A DNA stretch of 64,000 bases, from NCBI RefSeq assembly GCF_018742245.1, contig NZ_CP036132.1:553001-617000 (forward strand), read 5' to 3'. The notes under the pieces were generated by a model. The model was not told the DNA's origin and did no database searches. It worked only from the letters and a program-made list of their open reading frames with translations. This document shows positions 60,489 through 64,000 of the stretch, piece by piece (positions within the stretch are counted from its first letter, which is position 1; every line of letters starts with the position of its first letter). Position numbers and translations under genes: made by a program. The stretch is from Bacillus mycoides. GTDB taxonomy: Bacteria > Bacillota > Bacilli > Bacillales > Bacillaceae_G.

Positions 60489-61028
60489 CTATAAATTATT
60501 TACATATTCTTTCATTTTTTCATATGTCATTGGTCCTACATGCTTATATTGAATGACACCGTTTGTATCGATGACAAAAGATGTTGGAATGCTGATGATT
60601 TGATATGCGGCACTTGCCTGTCCTTTCTGATCTAATAGGACGGGGAAGGTATATTTGTTTTCTTCAAGAAATTGTTTTACATTGTTCGGGTCTTTTTCAG
60701 TAGCTGTCGCATTTACAGCGACAATTTCAATCCCCATATCTTTAGTATCATGATAAAACTTTTCCATATCAGGCATTTCTATTTTGCAGGGACCACACCA
60801 GCTTGCCCAAAAATTCAATATTACTTTTTTTCCTTTATAGTCTGTAAGGTGAACTTCTTGACCAGTAGTTGTTTCCAGAAGGAAATCGAGGGCAACATTG
60901 CCAACTTCAGTTCCAATTGGGATGTTTGATTTTGAAGCTATATCTTCTTTTTTGTCTAATAGGAAGTGAGCGATAATAGTCCAGCCAACCGCAATGCTAA
61001 TTAACGCAATAATAAACCATTTTTTAAT
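60489..61028 (-). CDS. ResA/TlpA-like thiol-disulfide oxidoreductase, apparent ATT start
   Basis: A 179-residue membrane-anchored thioredoxin-like protein. It has an N-terminal TM (KKWFIIALISIAVGWTIIA), a linker and a ResA-type fold with active site WASWCGPCKIEMPDMEKFY, VPVLLDQ-type strand and cis-Pro loop SIPTSFVID. The frame is open upstream only to a TGA, and contains no ATG, GTG or TTG before the TM; ATT at 61026-61028 is placed 10 nt after AAGGAGG (minus strand). The shortest TTG start (60818) would lose the anchor and first strands. It probably reduces disulfides on cytochrome c or spore proteins. Confidence 0.75.
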   Translation of the reverse strand: MKKWFIIALISIAVGWTIIAHFLLDKKEDIASKSNIPIGTEVGNVALDFLLETTTGQEVHLTDYKGKKVILNFWASWCGPCKIEMPDMEKFYHDTKDMGIEIVAVNATATEKDPNNVKQFLEENKYTFPVLLDQKGQASAAYQIISIPTSFVIDTNGVIQYKHVGPMTYEKMKEYVNNL

Positions 61029-61224
61029 ACTACATCATCCTCCTTACTTAAATTTCCTTTTTATCGTAACAAAGTGGTTAAATATGGTCAAATTACTTTA
61101 CGATAGGTTATCAATTATAGACGATATTTTACAATATCATTACTGTACATTTCAGTAAGGTGAAAATATAACAAAAAGGCTGATAAATCAACATTTGTAA
61201 GCAAAGTATTACTATCCCTTTGTT

Positions 61225-61416
61225 TTGCTTTTTCTTTATATCATATAGTATAATATTCAAAATCAGCAGGGATTTTTTCCTGAACTGTGTGCTGATAAAA
61301 GGAGGAAAAATTTTTCAGCATTATAGGTTGATAAAGTTATGTCGTAACAGGAAATATAAGAACAGATATATAAATAAATAATAAAGAAAATAAAAAACGA
61401 AAATGAGGGGAACTTT
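61225..61416 (+). promoter_or_regulatory. Promoter and long leader of the ArsR-family gene
   Basis: TTGCTT (61225-61230) and TATAAT (61249-61254) are 18 nt apart. The leader of about 155 nt contains a CAGCA...TGCTG stem (about 61264-61294) and a strong but unused ribosome-like site AAAGGAGGAAA (about 61298-61308) without a nearby start codon. The proper AGGGG site lies just before the ATG at 61417. The long leader suggests post-transcriptional control. Confidence 0.5.
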
Positions 61417-61704
61417 ATGAACCAAAATCAATTTGACTGTCGTATTTCAGAAGAAGACGTGCAGATGTTAAGAGCATTAGCTCATCCACTTCGTCTACGT
61501 CTAGTAATGGAACTAATGCAGCGTGGAACATGTAATGTAACACAATTACAAGAGGTATTAGAAATTCCGCAATCAACTGTTTCGCAGCATTTAACGAAAT
61601 TAAAGCAAAATAAAGTAGTACGCTTTGAGAGACGCGGGTTAGAAGTGTATTATCAAATTCATAACGATAAAGTAAGTGAAGTAGTAAAAACATTATTTTC
61701 TTAA
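61417..61704 (+). CDS. ArsR-family regulator (PagR-like)
   Basis: A 95-residue winged-helix regulator: LRALAHPLRLRLVMELMQRGTCNVTQLQEVLEIPQSTVSQHLTKLKQNKVVRFERRGLEVYYQIHNDKV. The single Cys in CNVTQ is not in a C-x-C, and there are no clear metal ligands, so it is unlikely to be a classical metal sensor. The helix QSTVSQHLTKLK and RRGLEVYY are like PagR, which regulates toxin and S-layer genes in B. anthracis; that resemblance is from memory. It is monocistronic with a long leader and its own terminator. Confidence 0.85.
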   Translation: MNQNQFDCRISEEDVQMLRALAHPLRLRLVMELMQRGTCNVTQLQEVLEIPQSTVSQHLTKLKQNKVVRFERRGLEVYYQIHNDKVSEVVKTLFS

Positions 61705-61724
61705 TTTTTGAATATTATGGAAAG

Positions 61725-61754
61725 AAGACGTGTGAAATATACGTCTTTTTTTAT
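61725..61754 (+). terminator. Terminator after the ArsR-family gene
   Basis: AAGACGT and ACGTCTT form a short stem, followed by a seven-T run. Confidence 0.75.
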
Positions 61755-61911
61755 TTGGAAAGGGTCTAATAATAGGAAGATTTGAGAGCGTATATATTAG
61801 CGCGTTAGAAAGAAACAAACTATCGGTTGAAGTGCTAAATTGACGGAATATATTCTGAAGGGATATGAAAAGATAGAAAGGAGTGTTGTAAGCCAAAGGA
61901 GGAACAATATA

Positions 61912-62091
61912 ATGGATGTAAAACGTGTGAAACAGATATTATCTTCTTCAAGTAGAATTGATGTTACATATGAGGGAGTCCCCGTATGGATTGAGAGCTG
62001 TGATGAGCAGAAGGGGAGTGCTCAAGTGTATGACGTATCCAACCCAGGAGAGAGCGTTCACGTGGATGTGACGGCTTTAGAAGAGATGTAA
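61912..62091 (+). CDS. sspH: Small acid-soluble spore protein H
   Basis: A 59-residue protein of the SspH family: [41 protein letters not shown] shows the family layout (M-x-V-x-R-x-K-x-I, VTYxGVPVWI, DExxGxAxVY) and ends VTALEEM. It is found in the spore core. ATG 61912 has AAAGGAGG 9 nt upstream; the frame to 61840 is not needed. A sporulation sigma promoter is expected but I could not confirm one. Confidence 0.9.
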   Translation: MDVKRVKQILSSSSRIDVTYEGVPVWIESCDEQKGSAQVYDVSNPGESVHVDVTALEEM

Positions 62092-62094
62092 TAG

Positions 62095-62127
62095 AAAAGA
62101 CGCTTCTAATTGTAGAAGCGTCTTTTC
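62095..62127. terminator. Bidirectional terminator between sspH and the peptide transporter gene
   Basis: AAAAGACGCTTCTA pairs with TAGAAGCGTCTTTT around a 4-nt loop between convergent genes. Confidence 0.92.
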
Positions 62128-62131
62128 TGTG

Positions 62132-63517
62132 TTATTCCATCATACTTGCAACTTTTTTAGAGCAGAGAAGAAGTACAAATCCTAGGACGATAACGATAAT
62201 ACCGATACTTGCAAATACTTCAAGATAGCCTAATGATTGTGTAAAGGAAGCAAGCTTACCAGCTAACCAGTTAGCCATACCTGAACCAGCTAACCATACA
62301 CCCATTAGTAATGATGCTAATTTAACAGGTGCAATTGCACTTACCATTGATAGACCGATTGGTGATAAGAATAGTTCGCCAATTGTATGGAACATATAAG
62401 TGATAACGATGAATAATAAGTTTGCTTTAACAGTTATATCAGCTTCACTACTTCCAGTTTTTAGAACCGCTAATGTTAAAACAAGGTAACCTATACCTAG
62501 TAAAATCATACCAAATGCCATTTTTGTTGGTACTTTTAAATCGCCACGCTTTGATTTAGAAAGTTTTAACCATAGCATAGATACGAATGGTGCAAGTAGT
62601 ACGATGAATGCTGGGTTAACTGATTGGAACCAAGATGTTGGAACTTCCCATCCGAAAATTGTACGATCTACGAATTTATCTGTATAAAGTGTTAAAGAAC
62701 TACCAGCTTGTTCAAATCCTGCCCAGAAGAATACAACGAAACAAGTTAAAATTACAATTGCCCAAGTGCGATTTTTTTCTTGTTTTGTTAAAGGTTTCTT
62801 TTCAGTTGCAGGTTGATTTTTTGTTTTTTTACCAACAACTGTTGTTCCTGCTGTACCAAGGTAGCGAGGAGCTAATAAGTTGAAAACAATTTGGCCAATA
62901 ATCATACCGATACAAGCTGCTAAGAATCCGTATTTATATCCCATAACCATAACGCCATCAACGCTTGTTTTAAAGAAATCTTCTGCTAAAAATCCACAAA
63001 TAAGTGGAGCGAAGAAAGCACCTACGTTAATACCCATATAGAAGATAGTAAATGCACTGTCACGACGTGAATCATTTTCGTCATACAATTCACCTAACAG
63101 TGTAGAAATATTTGGTTTAAAGAATCCATTACCAATAACTAATAGTACTAATCCAAGTAATAGTCCTGTTTTTGTATTCATGGAGAATAGTACAAAGTTA
63201 CCAATCGCCATAATAATTCCGCCGAGAGTAATGGCATGACGTCTTGTAATATAATGATCAGTTAGCCATCCGCCTATAATTGGCATGAAATATACTGCCG
63301 CTGTAAAAGTACCATATAATTGCACTGCAACTGCCTTATCAAATCCTAACCCGCCACTAACAGCAGCAGTTGTTAAATAAAGAACTAAAAGGCCACGCAT
63401 TCCATAATAACTAAATCTTTCCCACATTTCTGTTAAGAACAACAAATATAATCCTGGTGGATGTTTTTTTGGTGATTGTTGTTCTCCAGCTTTTTCTAAT
63501 TTTAAAGCTGCATCCAT
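62132..63517 (-). CDS. POT/PTR2-family proton-dependent oligopeptide transporter
   Basis: A 461-residue transporter of 14 predicted TM helices. The POT signatures are present: FLTEMWERFSYYGMRGLLVLYL (helix 1, with the ExxER-type segment) and FTIFYMGINVGAFFAPLICGFLAE (about 153-177). It imports di- and tripeptides with protons, which fits the secreted proteases elsewhere in the window. A GGGGGAAAC ribosome site precedes the ATG. A promoter with TTGACT and TAAAAT (18-nt spacer) lies at 63561-63590 on the minus strand. Confidence 0.9.
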   Translation of the reverse strand: MDAALKLEKAGEQQSPKKHPPGLYLLFLTEMWERFSYYGMRGLLVLYLTTAAVSGGLGFDKAVAVQLYGTFTAAVYFMPIIGGWLTDHYITRRHAITLGGIIMAIGNFVLFSMNTKTGLLLGLVLLVIGNGFFKPNISTLLGELYDENDSRRDSAFTIFYMGINVGAFFAPLICGFLAEDFFKTSVDGVMVMGYKYGFLAACIGMIIGQIVFNLLAPRYLGTAGTTVVGKKTKNQPATEKKPLTKQEKNRTWAIVILTCFVVFFWAGFEQAGSSLTLYTDKFVDRTIFGWEVPTSWFQSVNPAFIVLLAPFVSMLWLKLSKSKRGDLKVPTKMAFGMILLGIGYLVLTLAVLKTGSSEADITVKANLLFIVITYMFHTIGELFLSPIGLSMVSAIAPVKLASLLMGVWLAGSGMANWLAGKLASFTQSLGYLEVFASIGIIVIVLGFVLLLCSKKVASMME

Positions 63518-63560
63518 TTTTGTTTCCCCCTAATCCTGTATAACGGATATTTATGTAATT

Positions 63561-63590
63561 ATTTTAATTCACAAAATATTTAGAAGTCAA
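63561..63590 (-). promoter_or_regulatory. Probable promoter of the peptide transporter gene
   Basis: Minus-strand TTGACT (63585-63590) and TAAAAT (63561-63566) are 18 nt apart. A partial cre (TTGAAAACGCTTATTA, about 63674-63689) lies further upstream with two mismatches. The remaining 63600-63858 stretch is AT-rich and shows no supported gene. Confidence 0.5.
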
Positions 63591-63858
63591 TAGAATTATA
63601 TGGAAATAGCAAGAAAATTTCTAAAAAAATCTATTTTTCTTCAACCGTTATTGTATTTTTCCCTGAAAACAAGATAATAAGCGTTTTCAAATGTAGTAAT
63701 TGAATTCTAAAAGAAAGTAAAATAGTGACAAATCAGAAAATTTAGATTAGAATATTTATTCTGATATAGAGAAAATAAACTATATTTACTTTTATAATAT
63801 AACATATCGGGAATAAAAATACAAAATGAAATAATGTGACACTTCAGTGAAATGAAAA

Positions 63859-63888
63859 AACCAGCTCCATAAAAGAGGGAGCTGGTTA
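63859..63888 (-). terminator. Terminator of the downstream siderophore-binding protein gene
   Basis: AACCAGCTCC pairs with GGAGCTGGTT around a 9-nt loop; on the minus strand a run of six T follows. It lies just after the stop codon at 63897. Confidence 0.88.
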
Positions 63889-63896
63889 GAATGAAA

Positions 63897-64000
63897 TTAT
63901 TTAACAAAGCGTTTTTCAATGTCGTCTAGTAGTAAGTTAGCAGCCATTACACCGCCAGCTGTATTCCAAATAACGTCGTCAACTTTGTATGCTTTTCCGT
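63897..64000 (-). CDS. C-terminal end of an iron-siderophore ABC substrate-binding protein (partial)
   Basis: The minus strand is open from the window end to TAA at 63897-63899 and encodes 33 residues: GKAYKVDDVIWNTAGGVMAA, then NLLLDDIEKRFVK. This is the characteristic C-terminus of FecB/FhuD-type binding proteins (x-V-x-x-x-I-W-N-T-x-G-G-x-x-A-A-N-L-L-L-D-D-L). The rest lies beyond the window. Confidence 0.7.
   Translation of the reverse strand, partial: GKAYKVDDVIWNTAGGVMAANLLLDDIEKRFVK

Noticed and set aside
60489..60818. Short ResA-like protein from TTG 60818
   Set aside because: It would begin inside the thioredoxin fold, while the frame upstream encodes a proper membrane anchor and first strands.
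63674..63689. Possible cre site for the peptide transporter
   Set aside because: Two of the conserved bases differ and it is about 170 nt from the start; not listed as a site in its own right.
63707..63919. 70-codon minus-strand frame near the window end
   Set aside because: It covers the terminator and overlaps the siderophore-binding protein end in another frame; composition is only AT-rich noise.

Overview
The window is low-GC Gram-positive chromosomal DNA. The gene set (secreted collagenase, NprR-NprX-NprA, flotillin operon, MalKR, spore protein SspH, bcr-type repeats, PlcR-like boxes) points to the Bacillus cereus group. The NprX-like peptide carries TSDIYG in place of the SKPDIVG signal of the best-known strains, so a less-studied lineage of the group is possible. 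I saw no rRNA, tRNA, CRISPR array, insertion sequence or prophage. All database-type statements here are recognition from memory, not searches.

Layout. 0-5.5 kb: a collagenase behind a PlcR-like box, then an NfeD-flotillin membrane operon. 5.6-9.3 kb: a citrate-type sensor pair facing a CitMHS citrate transporter with a perfect cre site. 9.5-13.7 kb: small accessory genes (lipoyl-like domain, NosL-like lipoprotein, ankyrin lipoprotein, acetyltransferase, phosphatase). 13.9-17.7 kb: an OmpR-type two-component system, then a secreted protein made of seven 28-residue repeats coupled to a membrane-anchored C39-type peptidase. 18-23 kb: MalK-MalR, a malate transporter and malic enzyme. 23-31 kb: an accessory-looking stretch with a lipoprotein, a DMT exporter divergent from a MocR regulator, two paralogous acetyltransferases flanking a fourth two-component system, several tiny peptide genes and bcr-like repeats. 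31-35.6 kb: FdhD, formate dehydrogenase and a DUF1641 partner. 35.8-46 kb: a GDPD, alanine dehydrogenase with permease, a CadC/CadA-type metal efflux operon and PncB. 46-50 kb: NprR, NprX and neutral protease. 50-55 kb: a lipoprotein RNase A-like toxin with candidate immunity protein, a VanW protein, an LCP protein and a nucleoside transporter. 55-64 kb: CorC-like protein, aspartase, lactate permease behind two Rex operators, a ResA-like thioredoxin that appears to start at ATT, an ArsR regulator, SspH, a peptide transporter and the end of an iron-siderophore binding protein.

How it works together. Much of the window is organic-acid and amino-acid use (citrate, malate, lactate, alanine, aspartate, formate, peptides) under carbon and redox control, shown by cre-like and Rex-like sites, plus secreted proteolysis under PlcR-like and NprR quorum control.

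The signals I find most novel are: (1) three minus-strand promoters at about 12.9, 23.3 and 30.1 kb that share a 14-bp palindrome TTACA-N4-TGTAA exactly 44 nt from a TATACT -10 box, each reading into a 27-29 residue peptide gene not normally annotated, two of them clear paralogs; (2) a stand-alone lipid-anchored RNase A-like toxin with an immunity-like neighbour; (3) the seven-repeat secreted protein coupled to a C39 peptidase; (4) an apparent ATT start codon; (5) a tandem duplication at the end of the VanW gene thrown out of frame by 2 nt.
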